A DNA stretch of 64,000 bases from Victivallaceae bacterium (GTDB taxonomy: Bacteria > Verrucomicrobiota > Lentisphaeria > Victivallales > Victivallaceae). Of the stretch, positions 40,555-49,211 are shown in pieces. Each line of letters begins with the position of its first letter. The first letter of the stretch is position 1. The translations under genes were made by a program, and so were the position numbers. The stretch lies in assembly GCA_024405735.1 (NCBI GenBank), contig JAKSOF010000001.1, positions 62,001 through 126,000 of the forward strand. The letters run 5' to 3'. Below the pieces are notes generated by a model, which was not told the origin of the DNA, searched no databases, and was given only the letters and a program-made list of their open reading frames with translations.

Positions 40555-41523
40555 TTATTCACAGCCGGGAAGTTCACTTCCCGGGGAAAAGCTGACTTCG
40601 CCGCGCCTTCCGTTGCGGAAAGCCGCGCCCGTCATCGGTTTGCCGCCGGACGGGATCACTTCGTCAAGTTGCAAGGCACCGCTTCCGCAACCGATGCAAA
40701 GCTGATTTTTCGGCATATTCGGGATCATTTTGCCGGGTTCACCCGCAAGATCTTCCCGCAACGTGACACGGGAAACGGCGACGCGCGCCATCGTTGCCGT
40801 TTCCACGGCGAAGGCTCCCGGCCACGCGTGATAAGCGCGGACTTTGGCGGCGATGCTCCGGGCATCGTCACTCCAGTTGATCGCCGCGTCGCTTTTGGCG
40901 ATCTTGCCGCAGACGACGACGTTTCCTGTTTGCGGTACGCCGGGAAATTCGCCCGACAAAATCCCCGTCAGCGTTTCGTCAAGGTGCCGCGCCGCCGTTT
41001 CGGCGAGTTCCGCTTCCAATTCGTCGGCGTATTCCGAGCCGTCGAGTTTCCGGCGGAAAACCCGGTAGATGTTTCCGGCATCCAGAGCCGGAGCGACCTG
41101 CATGTAGCAGACGCCCGTTTCACCGTCCTGATTCAAGACCGCCTGAACGACGGGGGAGGCGCCCCGGTAGCGCGGCAACAGCGAGGGGTGGACGTTGACA
41201 CATCCTGATTTCGGCAAAGCAAGGATGTCGCGGCGCAGTATCTGTCCGAAAGAAACGACGAGAATCATATCCGGCGCAAGCGCTTTGACGCGTTCAAGAT
41301 AAGCGGGATCATTGACGTCGGGCACTTCCTCCAGCTCGATGCCGAGCGTTCCGGCAAAACTTTTCGCGGCGGTCGGCAACAATTTTTTGCCCCGCTTCCC
41401 GGGTTTGGAAACCCCCGTCGCGCCGCCGACGAAATGCAACGTCTGCGATCGATAAAGCGCCGTGAGAAACGGGATGGCGAGTTTTCCCGATCCGAGCAGA
41501 TAGATTTTCGGTTTGCCGTTCAA
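40555..41523 (-). CDS. fmt: Methionyl-tRNA formyltransferase, TTG start
   Basis: 322 residues. I start at TTG 41523 (minus strand AAGGTG, seven bases, TTGAACGGC) because homology begins there (NGKPKIYLLGSGKLAIPFL) and the upstream frame is AT-rich promoter DNA. Catalytic and folate motifs are SFGQILRRDIL, NVHPSLLPRYRGASPVVQAVL and TGVCYMQ. Formylates initiator Met-tRNA. The C-terminal anticodon-like domain is present (about 205-310). Confidence 0.93.
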   Translation of the reverse strand: MNGKPKIYLLGSGKLAIPFLTALYRSQTLHFVGGATGVSKPGKRGKKLLPTAAKSFAGTLGIELEEVPDVNDPAYLERVKALAPDMILVVSFGQILRRDILALPKSGCVNVHPSLLPRYRGASPVVQAVLNQDGETGVCYMQVAPALDAGNIYRVFRRKLDGSEYADELEAELAETAARHLDETLTGILSGEFPGVPQTGNVVVCGKIAKSDAAINWSDDARSIAAKVRAYHAWPGAFAVETATMARVAVSRVTLREDLAGEPGKMIPNMPKNQLCIGCGSGALQLDEVIPSGGKPMTGAAFRNGRRGEVSFSPGSELPGCE

Positions 41524-41532
41524 AAGGACACC

Positions 41533-41561
41533 TTGTAAAATGATTTGAAAATGGTTATATT
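41533..41561 (+). promoter_or_regulatory. folK promoter overlapping the fmt leader
   Basis: TTGTAA (41533-41538), 17-base spacer, TATATT (41556-41561); a TATAAT also lies at 41563-41568. It is transcribed away from fmt. Confidence 0.6.
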
Positions 41562-41600
41562 TTATAATATACTTTAAAAAGCTGAATTTGCGAGAAAATT

Positions 41601-42068
41601 GTGACGGTTTTTCATAAAATTGCATTGTCGCTCGGCGGCGACCTCGGCGATACGGAAAAATACTTTGACTTCGCCTGTTGCAAATTGGCGGAAGCAGGAG
41701 TTTCCGCTCTTGTGCGCAGTTCGCTTTACCGGACAAAGCCGGTCGGTTGCGAACCCGGGACGCCGGATTTTCTCAATTGCGCCGTCACCGGGTTATGGCA
41801 AGGCTCCGCGCTTGAGTTGCTTCGCGTCACCCAGGAGATCGAGCGCGATGCCGGACGACCGGAAATTCATTCGAGCCGTCAGGCGCGCACGCTTGACTGC
41901 GACTTGATCCTCTTTGATGAAACAACGCTTGATCTGCCGGATCTGAAGATCCCTCATCCCCGCGCGAAATTGCGGCGTTTTGTCCTGGAACCGCTTGCGG
42001 AGATCGCGCCTTTTTGGCGTTTCCCCGACGGGGAAAGCGTGGCGGACGCATTGAAAAAAGTCTTATAA
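41601..42068 (+). CDS. folK: HPPK, 2-amino-4-hydroxy-6-hydroxymethyldihydropteridine diphosphokinase
   Basis: 155 residues from GTG 41601 (GAGA upstream). HPPK motifs: ALSLGGDLGD at the N-terminus, SSLYRTKPVG, DFLNCAV, the ATP/Mg motif ARTLDCDLILFD (two Asp), and IPHPRAKLRRFVLEPLAEIAP. Transfers pyrophosphate to the pterin in folate synthesis. Its 3' end overlaps the convergent HNH gene by 6 bases. Confidence 0.95.
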   Translation: MTVFHKIALSLGGDLGDTEKYFDFACCKLAEAGVSALVRSSLYRTKPVGCEPGTPDFLNCAVTGLWQGSALELLRVTQEIERDAGRPEIHSSRQARTLDCDLILFDETTLDLPDLKIPHPRAKLRRFVLEPLAEIAPFWRFPDGESVADALKKVL

Positions 42069-42365
42069 CTCGCCGGATTTTTCCAATTCATCGAGCAACT
42101 GCTCCGCCGGAGTCAGACAGCTTTTCGTCCGGTTGCAGTTGCAACAGGAAACGACAAGATTGCCTTTCGTACTGCGCCCGCCGCGGGCGACGGGAATGAT
42201 GTGATCGAGCGTCAGCTCCTCCGCCGGAAAGCGTTTTCCGCAATAATGACAGATGCCCTGTTGCAGCAGATTGCGGAAATAAGGCGTCTTGCGCAATTCC
42301 CGCGCCTTGGCGCGTTCACGCTTGATGTGCGCCTCGCTGGCGGTGGCGGCGACGAAATCGTCCAT
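42063..42365 (-). CDS. HNH endonuclease family protein
   Basis: 100 residues. CHYCGKRF, then LTLDHIIPVARGG and SCCNCNRTK give the HNH/zinc-finger arrangement (two Cys pairs and the DH catalytic site). Small stand-alone HNH proteins of this kind are common and of uncertain role: DNA repair, or remnants of restriction or mobile elements. Its start overlaps the stop of the kinase upstream (TGATG), so it is the last gene of that operon. Confidence 0.87.
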   Translation of the reverse strand: MDDFVAATASEAHIKRERAKARELRKTPYFRNLLQQGICHYCGKRFPAEELTLDHIIPVARGGRSTKGNLVVSCCNCNRTKSCLTPAEQLLDELEKSGEL

Positions 42366-43462
42366 CAGATCAGCGATTTCATTTTTTCCATCTGCGACTC
42401 GATCGACGCGACCATTTTGAACTGATTGCGGGCGCGGTCGAGATTCTGGTCGGGGCGCTGGATCTTGAAATAGGTGTCGCCGTTGAGATAATCGGCGAGG
42501 AAACGGCAGCCGATCTCCAAGGTGATGAGTTTTCCGGCAAAAGGAAGCATCTCCTTTTCGGCGGCGGTCAAAAGATCGCCGGCGCCCTGAAGATAGCCTT
42601 TCACCAGCGCTTCGTACATATCAAAGCGCATCTCCACCTTACTCAAATCGACTTCGTCTTCGTCGGCGGGATTGGTGGCGCTGCGCACCATATCGCCGAA
42701 ATCGTAGAGCGACAGCCCCGGCATCACGGTGTCGAGGTCGAGTACGCAGAGCGCGTTGCCGGAAAGGTCGTCGATCAGGATGTTGTTGGCTTTGGTGTCA
42801 TTGTGGGTGATCCGTTCCGGGATGGAGCCTTCCTTATGAAGTTTCAGCAGAAGTCCCGCTTCGTCGCGGCGGCTCATCACAAAATCGATCTCTTTGGCGA
42901 CGCTTTTGGCGCGTCCCTTGACGTCGGCTTTGATGGCGGCTTCCAGTTGTCCGATCCGTTTCGGCGTATCGTGAAAGTCGGGAATGGTCTCAAAGAGCCG
43001 TCCGCCCGGCAAGTCGATCAGTTGCTTTTGAAATTCGCCGAAGCCTTCGGCAACGTGGAAAGCCTGTTCGGTGTTTTCCAGCACTTCGTAAGCGCGGGCG
43101 TGTTCCACAAAAACATAAGCGCGCCAACAGTCGCCGTTACCGTCGAAAACATAAGGCTTGTTGTCCGGGGTGCGAAGCAGTCGAAGCGTCCGCTTGCGGG
43201 TTTCGATATGGGCTTCGCGGATCTTGTGCAAAATGTGCGCCGTGACCCGGTCGACATTGTCCATCACCTTGACCGGTTCGGTAAAAACGTTTTTGTTGAT
43301 TTTCTGCAACGTGTAGTGCAGACGGACCCCCCCCTGGTCGAATGTCAGCTGAAACGTATCGTTGACGTGACCGCAACCGAAGGGGACCGCGACCAGAAAA
43401 TCTCCGTAGACGATGAATTGATTGATGATCGAAGCGATCTCTTTTTGCGAACGGTTCGGCAT
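42365..43462 (-). CDS. Phosphotransferase, N-acetylhexosamine 1-kinase (NahK)-like
   Basis: 365 residues from ATG 43462 (AAGGAG eight bases upstream; the annotated longer GTG start overlaps that site). APH-fold kinase: YTLQKINKNVF region for ATP, ITHNDTKANNILID as the catalytic loop, and VLDLDTVMPGLSLYDFGD as the metal site. This combination matches NahK/LNB-pathway anomeric kinases. It would make a hexosamine-1-phosphate that the adjacent nucleotidyltransferase can activate. Confidence 0.87.
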   Translation of the reverse strand: MPNRSQKEIASIINQFIVYGDFLVAVPFGCGHVNDTFQLTFDQGGVRLHYTLQKINKNVFTEPVKVMDNVDRVTAHILHKIREAHIETRKRTLRLLRTPDNKPYVFDGNGDCWRAYVFVEHARAYEVLENTEQAFHVAEGFGEFQKQLIDLPGGRLFETIPDFHDTPKRIGQLEAAIKADVKGRAKSVAKEIDFVMSRRDEAGLLLKLHKEGSIPERITHNDTKANNILIDDLSGNALCVLDLDTVMPGLSLYDFGDMVRSATNPADEDEVDLSKVEMRFDMYEALVKGYLQGAGDLLTAAEKEMLPFAGKLITLEIGCRFLADYLNGDTYFKIQRPDQNLDRARNQFKMVASIESQMEKMKSLI

Positions 43463-43479
43463 CGGGCGCACTCCTTGTT

Positions 43480-44403
43480 TTAGGCGAAAAGCGATTTGGG
43501 GTATTTGCCGCTGTCGACCAAGTTCTGCAACGCCGCCTGAACGAGCGGACGGTCTTCGCGGTAGGTGACGCCGAACCAGCTGTCGCGACTGGTACGCATT
43601 TCGATCTCGGCTCTGCCGGAAGTTATCAGCGTATCGACGAGCGCGGGCAGATAAAATTCACTTTTCATCTCGGTGCCGCGCCGGCGCAGAAATTCCTCGA
43701 AATTCGCTTCGATCTCGCCGACGATCTCGGGCATGAAGCCCCAGGAATTCATTGAAACGAGTTCGTTGCCGGAGAAAATGACTTCGGTGCCGTCTTCCTG
43801 TTCGCTGATGACTTTGCCGTCGCGGCGGAAAATTTTGGTGTTTTCCACCACTTTGGCAAGTTTCCCGTCTTTCGACGTGCAAATGCCGCGCGAAACGGAG
43901 CCGTTTTCACTCAATGTGTTGCTGAGGATGAAAGCCGCGATACAGCCGCGGATCTTTTCCGTTTGAGGAGCGTTGGCAAGATAATCCGCCAACTGGCGGT
44001 AACTGTCGGCGCCGTAGAAATCATCGGCGTTGATAACGGCAAACGGCGTGGAAAGCAGTTTGCGCGCGGCGTAAACTGCGTGCCCCGTGCCCCAGGGTTT
44101 CTGCCGCCCTTCGGGGACGGTGAAATTTCCCGGCAGGTCGTCGAGGCTCTGGAAAGCGTATTCCACGTTGACGTGATCGGCGTAACGCGCGCCGATCTGC
44201 CGTTTGAAATCCTCCTCAAAATCCTTGCGGATGATGAAAACCACCCGGTTGAATCCGGCGCGCAAAGCGTCGAAAACGGAGTAATCCATAATGGTTTCAC
44301 CGGAAGGCCCGAGGGGATCCAGTTGTTTCAACCCTCCGTAACGGCTTCCCATTCCGGCGGCGAGGACGAGCAAAGTCAAATCTTTTTTCATCGAAAAATC
44401 CAT
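43480..44403 (-). CDS. Sugar-1-phosphate nucleotidyltransferase
   Basis: 307 residues. N-terminal LVLAAGMGSRYGGLKQLDPLG is the NTP-transferase signature; VINADDFYGAD carries the metal-binding Asp. The C-terminal extension has no hexapeptide repeats, so it is not GlmU. Paired with the NahK-like kinase 17 bases downstream, it probably produces a UDP-linked N-acetylhexosamine for salvage. Start could also be ATG 44391 (MKKDLTLL); neither site is strong. Confidence 0.87.
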   Translation of the reverse strand: MDFSMKKDLTLLVLAAGMGSRYGGLKQLDPLGPSGETIMDYSVFDALRAGFNRVVFIIRKDFEEDFKRQIGARYADHVNVEYAFQSLDDLPGNFTVPEGRQKPWGTGHAVYAARKLLSTPFAVINADDFYGADSYRQLADYLANAPQTEKIRGCIAAFILSNTLSENGSVSRGICTSKDGKLAKVVENTKIFRRDGKVISEQEDGTEVIFSGNELVSMNSWGFMPEIVGEIEANFEEFLRRRGTEMKSEFYLPALVDTLITSGRAEIEMRTSRDSWFGVTYREDRPLVQAALQNLVDSGKYPKSLFA

Positions 44404-44437
44404 TTCTTTTGTTAAAAAATCCAGTTTAACTCCCTAT

Positions 44438-44466
44438 AATATACTGTAACAGTACATCCTTTGCAA
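44438..44466 (-). promoter_or_regulatory. Promoter of the nucleotidyltransferase/kinase operon
   Basis: Minus-strand TTGCAA (44466-44461), 17-base spacer, TATATT (44443-44438); leader about 28 bases. Confidence 0.8.
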
Positions 44467-44474
44467 ATAAAACT

Positions 44475-45167
44475 TTATTTTTTAGCCGCGACGTCGCCGA
44501 AACGGCGGTTGCGGTTTTCAAAAGCGTCGAGCGCTTTTTTGAGTTCCGCTTCGTCAAACGCGGGCCAGTGAACCGGAGAAACGTAAAGTTCCGAGTAGGA
44601 AAGTTCCCACAAAAGGAAATTGCTCAAGCGCATTTCGCCGCTCGTGCGGATCATCAGATCGGGATCGGGGATGTCCGGCGCGTAAAGGTAACGGCTGAAC
44701 GTCGCCTCGTCGATCTTTTCCGGGCGGTCGGGAGCTTGGAGCAGAGCGTTGACCGCATCGACGATCTCGGCGCGTCCGCCGTAACTGAGCGCGAGGTTGA
44801 GCGTCAGTTTGTCGTTGTCTTTGGTCTTGTCGATCGCCTCCAGCAACGCCTTGCGGGCAAAAAGAGGCAGATCGCCGGTTCGCCCGACCGTGCGGAGCCG
44901 GATGCCGTTTTTGACCATCGCCGCAATGCGGCTTTTGCAGAAAACGGGGATCAACTTCATCAAAAAATTCACTTCCGGTGCCGGACGTTTCCAGTTTTCG
45001 GTACTGAATGCGTAAAGCGTCAGATAACGGACGCCGTATTTCATCGCGGCTTCCGCGATTTTGCCGATGTTTTCCGCTCCGGCGCGGTGTCCCTCGCTGC
45101 GGGAAAGACCGCGCTGTTGCGCCCAGCGTCCGTTGCCGTCCATGATGATGGCAAGATGATTGACCAT
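44475..45167 (-). CDS. uppS: Isoprenyl (undecaprenyl) diphosphate synthase
   Basis: 230 residues. HLAIIMDGNGRWAQQRG carries the catalytic Asp; TLYAFSTENWKRP and LMIRTSGEMRLSNFLLWE complete the cis-prenyltransferase pattern. Makes the C55 lipid carrier for peptidoglycan. Lies 3 bases after dxs, so the isoprenoid precursor pathway and the carrier synthase are in one operon. Confidence 0.97.
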   Translation of the reverse strand: MVNHLAIIMDGNGRWAQQRGLSRSEGHRAGAENIGKIAEAAMKYGVRYLTLYAFSTENWKRPAPEVNFLMKLIPVFCKSRIAAMVKNGIRLRTVGRTGDLPLFARKALLEAIDKTKDNDKLTLNLALSYGGRAEIVDAVNALLQAPDRPEKIDEATFSRYLYAPDIPDPDLMIRTSGEMRLSNFLLWELSYSELYVSPVHWPAFDEAELKKALDAFENRNRRFGDVAAKK

Positions 45168-45170
45168 TTT

Positions 45171-47009
45171 CTACTCCGGGATCGTGGTTAAAAAGGTTTT
45201 TGCCCGCGCCGCGACAGAAGCGGCATCAAGCTGATACTGTTTTTTGACGGCGTCGGTGTCTCCGTGCGGGATCGGCGCGTTTTCGCTCCATCCGCACCGC
45301 AAAACGGGGGCGTGAACAATTCCGCCGAGGCTCTCTTCCAGCGCGGCGCCGAGACCGCCCGATGTGTGGTGATCTTCGAGCGTCAGCATCGGGGTCGCGG
45401 CGAAACGCTTTGCAAGTTCATCGTCAAATGGTTTGATGAAACGCGTGTTGATGACGGTCGATTGAATGCCCGACGCGGCAAGGATCTCCGCGCTTTCGAG
45501 CGCCGTCTGCGTCATTGTGCCGAGCGCCCAGATGACCAGATCTTTTCCCTCGCGCAAAAGCTCCGCCCTGCCGCGCACGATCGGGGAGGGGACGCGGTCG
45601 CAATGGGAACTTCCCCGGGGATAACGGATCACCGCCGGAAGTTTGACCGTCATCAGATAGTCGAGCATCGCTTTCAATTCCAGCTCCGTTGCGGGCGAAA
45701 GGATCTCCATATCCGGCATTTCCCGCAGGAAACCGAGATCGTAGATGCCGTGATGCGTCGGACCGTCGGCGACGATCCCCGCGCGGTCGAGCGCGAAAAT
45801 GACGGGGAGTTTCGCCAACGCGACGTCGTGATAGATATTGTCCAATGCGCGTTGCGCAAAAGTCGAGTAGAGCGCGACGACGACGCGGCGGTGCGCCATT
45901 GCCAGTCCCGCCGCGTAAGCGACGGCGTGCTCCTCCTCGATGCCGACGTCGTGACAGCGTTCGGGATAAGCCTTTTGAAAGGGCGTAAGCCCCGTGCCGT
46001 CGAGCATGGAAGCGCTGATGGCTTCCAGTTCCGGATGCGTTTTGCCGAGTTCGGTCAGTTTTTCTCCGAAAGCCTTGCTGAAATTCGTCGCCGAAGATTT
46101 TTTCATCGCTCCGGTAACGGGGTCGCAACCGCTGATCCCGTGATAGATTTCCGGGGATCTTTCGGCGAAATCGCACCCTTTGCCTTTGGTGGTGACGACG
46201 TGAATGAGGACGGGCGCGTGGATATTGTCGCGCACCTGACGGAAAATCGGGATCAACTCGGCGAGATCGTGCCCATGCACCGGACCGATGTAACGGATGC
46301 CGAGTTCCTGAAAAATGGTGCTCGGCGGCATCAGCGCCGATTTGAGGAAATCGTCGATTTTGCTGGCGGCGCGGTAAAGCGTCTTATGCGTTTGCAAAAA
46401 AATCCGGACTTTTTCTTTCAGTTGATTGTAGCGCGCACCGGAAATGATGTGATTGAGATAACGGGCGAGCGCGCCGACGTTTTTGGCAATCGCCATATTG
46501 TTGTCGTTGAGGATGATGACAAGATTTTTCCGTCCGGCGGCGGAGTTCAACCCCTCCCACGAAATGCCGCAGGTCATCGCGCCGTCGCCGAGCAGTGCGA
46601 TGACTTTGCCGGGAGTGGCATTGGCGGCGCGGCCGTCGGCAAGCCCGATCGCCTGCGAAATGGCGACGCCGGCGTGACCGCTGATACCGGTGTCGGCGCC
46701 GGACTCCGCAGGGCAGGGGAATCCGGAAATCCCTCCCGCCTGACGCAAGGTGGCGAATTTTCCGGCGCGTCCGGTGAGCAGTTTGTGCGCCAGCGCCTGA
46801 TGCCCGACGTCGAAAATCAGCGGTTCCGCCGGGATGTCAAAGACGTAATGCAATGCCGTGATCAATTCGACGCATCCCAGACTGGAGGAAAGATGTCCAC
46901 CGTTGGCGGCGACCGTCTGAATGATCTCCTGCCGCATATCGGCGCACAATTTTTCCAACTGCGCGACATCACAGCGTTTCAAGTCGGCTTTTTCGGGGAT
47001 CGCGATCAT
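45171..47009 (-). CDS. dxs: 1-deoxy-D-xylulose-5-phosphate synthase
   Basis: 612 residues from ATG 47009, which overlaps the ispH stop as ATGA; the longer frame runs through ispH. Thiamine diphosphate motif GDGAMTCGISWEGLN, N-terminal GHLSSSLG, DVGHQALAHKLLTGR, and transketolase-type middle and C-terminal domains. First step of the MEP isoprenoid pathway. Confidence 0.97.
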   Translation of the reverse strand: MIAIPEKADLKRCDVAQLEKLCADMRQEIIQTVAANGGHLSSSLGCVELITALHYVFDIPAEPLIFDVGHQALAHKLLTGRAGKFATLRQAGGISGFPCPAESGADTGISGHAGVAISQAIGLADGRAANATPGKVIALLGDGAMTCGISWEGLNSAAGRKNLVIILNDNNMAIAKNVGALARYLNHIISGARYNQLKEKVRIFLQTHKTLYRAASKIDDFLKSALMPPSTIFQELGIRYIGPVHGHDLAELIPIFRQVRDNIHAPVLIHVVTTKGKGCDFAERSPEIYHGISGCDPVTGAMKKSSATNFSKAFGEKLTELGKTHPELEAISASMLDGTGLTPFQKAYPERCHDVGIEEEHAVAYAAGLAMAHRRVVVALYSTFAQRALDNIYHDVALAKLPVIFALDRAGIVADGPTHHGIYDLGFLREMPDMEILSPATELELKAMLDYLMTVKLPAVIRYPRGSSHCDRVPSPIVRGRAELLREGKDLVIWALGTMTQTALESAEILAASGIQSTVINTRFIKPFDDELAKRFAATPMLTLEDHHTSGGLGAALEESLGGIVHAPVLRCGWSENAPIPHGDTDAVKKQYQLDAASVAARAKTFLTTIPE

Positions 47010-47878
47010 CGTGTTTCCTCCGGGGGCAAAAAGCCCAAAGGCAACAACGCATCGATGATTTGCCGGACTGACTCCTCCGGGGTGCTGGCTCCGGAAGAAA
47101 TGCCGACACAACTTGCCGACTGCAATTCCTCAAGCGGCAGATCACCGGTGTTTTCGACAAGATAACTTTTTGCGCCGCAGGATGATGCGATCTCCTTGAG
47201 ACGCAATGCGTTGGAACTGTGAGGCGACCCCGCGATCAAAACGATGCCGCAATGCTCCGCCAGTTCCCTGACCGCCTGCTGTCGCGCCATCACGGCATTG
47301 CAGACACCGGAATGGTCTTCCAGTTGCGGAAAAATTTCTTTTAATCTGGCGGCAACGGCGCGGATCTCTTTTTCATTGCGCGTCGTCTGGCTCAAAAGAA
47401 GCGGACAATTCAGTTTTTTATCGATGGCTTCGGCATCTTCCAAACGGGAAACAAAATGGATTTTGCGGGTCCCCGCCGAAGCGGCGACGCCTTTCATTTC
47501 GGGGTGCGACGGGTCGCCGAAAAGGATGAGATCGCGCTCCGGAAGAACCGCCGCCGCGGCTTTTTGCAACTGACGGACAAGCGGGCAGGTCGCGTCGACA
47601 AAATGAATGTGACGGCTTTCGGCAGTCGAGATCGTTTCCGGCGGCACACCGTGCGCGCCGAAAAGCAACGTGGCGTTGTCCGGCACCCGGTCGAGCGAAT
47701 CGACAAAAACGGCACCGCGCGCTTTCATATTTTCCGTCACGGCGCGGTTGTGCACCAATTCGTCAAGCACGTAGAGCGGCGCGCCGGATTTCCGGAGCGT
47801 TTCATCGAAACGCGACAATGCGCCGCGCACTCCGGCGCAGAAACCGCGCTCTCTGCCAAGCTGGATCGTTTTTTTCAT
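47006..47878 (-). CDS. ispH: 4-hydroxy-3-methylbut-2-enyl diphosphate reductase
   Basis: 290 residues. Iron-sulphur cysteines in RGFCAGVRGAL, DATCPLVRQ and GVCNAVMARQ; substrate motifs HPEMKG and TQTTRNEKE-like sequence follow. Last step of the MEP pathway. Overlaps miaB and dxs by 4 bases each. Confidence 0.97.
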   Translation of the reverse strand: MKKTIQLGRERGFCAGVRGALSRFDETLRKSGAPLYVLDELVHNRAVTENMKARGAVFVDSLDRVPDNATLLFGAHGVPPETISTAESRHIHFVDATCPLVRQLQKAAAAVLPERDLILFGDPSHPEMKGVAASAGTRKIHFVSRLEDAEAIDKKLNCPLLLSQTTRNEKEIRAVAARLKEIFPQLEDHSGVCNAVMARQQAVRELAEHCGIVLIAGSPHSSNALRLKEIASSCGAKSYLVENTGDLPLEELQSASCVGISSGASTPEESVRQIIDALLPLGFLPPEETR

Positions 47879-49206
47879 TCTTCAACAATGCTTCCGAAAA
47901 GCGAAACTCCGCCCGCCCGAGAGATTTTGACTTTTTTCAACACACCGGACTGTAAATTCGGCGTCGGTTCAAAATGAACGACGAAATTGGTGCCGGTGCG
48001 CCCCGTCCACCGCGCTTCGTTGCGGTGGCTGACGCCCTCCGTAAGCACTTCGACGGTGTCGCCCACTTGCCGGAGCAACATTTTTTCGACGCGCGCCGAA
48101 AGGTCGCCGAGCAGGATCTGATTGCGTTCCTCCTTGACGGTTTCCGGCACGGAGTCGGGACGCTCCGCCGATTTCGCACCGGGACGCGGAGAGTATTTGA
48201 AAATAAAAGACTGTGAAAATCCCACTTCATTCATCAGATCGCGGGTCATCTTGAAATCTTCATCGCTCTCGTCGGGAAATCCGACGATGACATCGGTCGA
48301 AAACGTGACGTCGGGGATCGCGGCGCGCAATTTTTCGACGTAGCGCAGATAATCGGATGCCGTGTACTGCCGGTTCATCGCCTTGAGGATGCGGTCGGAG
48401 CCGGACTGCAACGGCAAATGGATGTTGTGACACACTTTGTCACAGTTTTTCAATGCCGAAATCAGCCGGTCGGAAAAGTATGTGACATAAGGCGAAGTGT
48501 AACGGATGCGCGCAAGTCCCCTGATCTCATTGAGACTTTCCAGCAACTCTCCGAAAGGGGAAACATCGTTTGCCGGAGGACGCGTGTTGCCGTTCAAACC
48601 GTAGGCGGCGACATTTTGTCCAAGAAGCAGGATTTCCCGTACTCCGTGATCGACCATCTCGCGGGCTTCCGTCAAAATATCCCCTTTGTCGCGGCTGATC
48701 TCGCGCCCGCGCACGTAGGGAACGATACAGTAAGTGCAAAAGCGGTTGCATCCGCGCGTGATCGCGATCTGTCCGAAAGCGCCGTGATCCTGATGTTCGC
48801 CCATTCCCGTCAGTACGTCGGCGGATTCGGCGGTAAATACCTGACGCTGACGTTTTTTTGCAAAATCTTCGACGATGGAAACGATTTTGTGCAACTGCCC
48901 CGTGCCGACGACGAAATCAAGGTGCGGCAATTCTTCAAGCAACTGATTTCCAAGCCGTTGCGCCATGCATCCGACGGCGCCGATAAGGATGTCGGGACGG
49001 CGGTCTTTGAGTTTTTTGAGGTAGCCGATCTTGCCTTTTGCTTTGCGCTCGGCGGCATCGCGCACACTGCAGGTGTTGAAAAGCAGCACATCGGCGTCGT
49101 TTTCGTCGCAACTGAGCGTATGCCCCGCGCCGATAAGTTGCGCCCCGATCGCCTCGGAGTCACGTTCATTCATCTGACAGCCGTAGGTTTTGAGATAGAT
49201 TTTCAT
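47875..49206 (-). CDS. miaB: tRNA-2-methylthio-N6-dimethylallyladenosine synthase
   Basis: 443 residues. N-terminal UPF0004 domain (TYGCQMNERDSE, NTCSVRDAAERKA, GCMAQRLG), radical SAM core with CNRFCTYCIVPYVRGRE, and a C-terminal TRAM domain (about 375-440). Methylthiolates i6A37 of tRNA; its place beside isoprenoid genes fits the use of a prenylated substrate. Confidence 0.96.
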   Translation of the reverse strand: MKIYLKTYGCQMNERDSEAIGAQLIGAGHTLSCDENDADVLLFNTCSVRDAAERKAKGKIGYLKKLKDRRPDILIGAVGCMAQRLGNQLLEELPHLDFVVGTGQLHKIVSIVEDFAKKRQRQVFTAESADVLTGMGEHQDHGAFGQIAITRGCNRFCTYCIVPYVRGREISRDKGDILTEAREMVDHGVREILLLGQNVAAYGLNGNTRPPANDVSPFGELLESLNEIRGLARIRYTSPYVTYFSDRLISALKNCDKVCHNIHLPLQSGSDRILKAMNRQYTASDYLRYVEKLRAAIPDVTFSTDVIVGFPDESDEDFKMTRDLMNEVGFSQSFIFKYSPRPGAKSAERPDSVPETVKEERNQILLGDLSARVEKMLLRQVGDTVEVLTEGVSHRNEARWTGRTGTNFVVHFEPTPNLQSGVLKKVKISRAGGVSLFGSIVEE

Positions 49207-49211
49207 TTTCT

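Noticed and set aside
42063-42365. HNH gene as evidence for a mobile element or restriction system
   Set aside because: No partner methylase, transposase, att site or repeats nearby; it is tightly coupled to a metabolic operon.
45264-47165. 633-codon plus-strand frame opposite dxs
   Set aside because: Antisense to dxs, which has complete thiamine diphosphate motifs; no promoter, ribosome binding site or recognisable domain.
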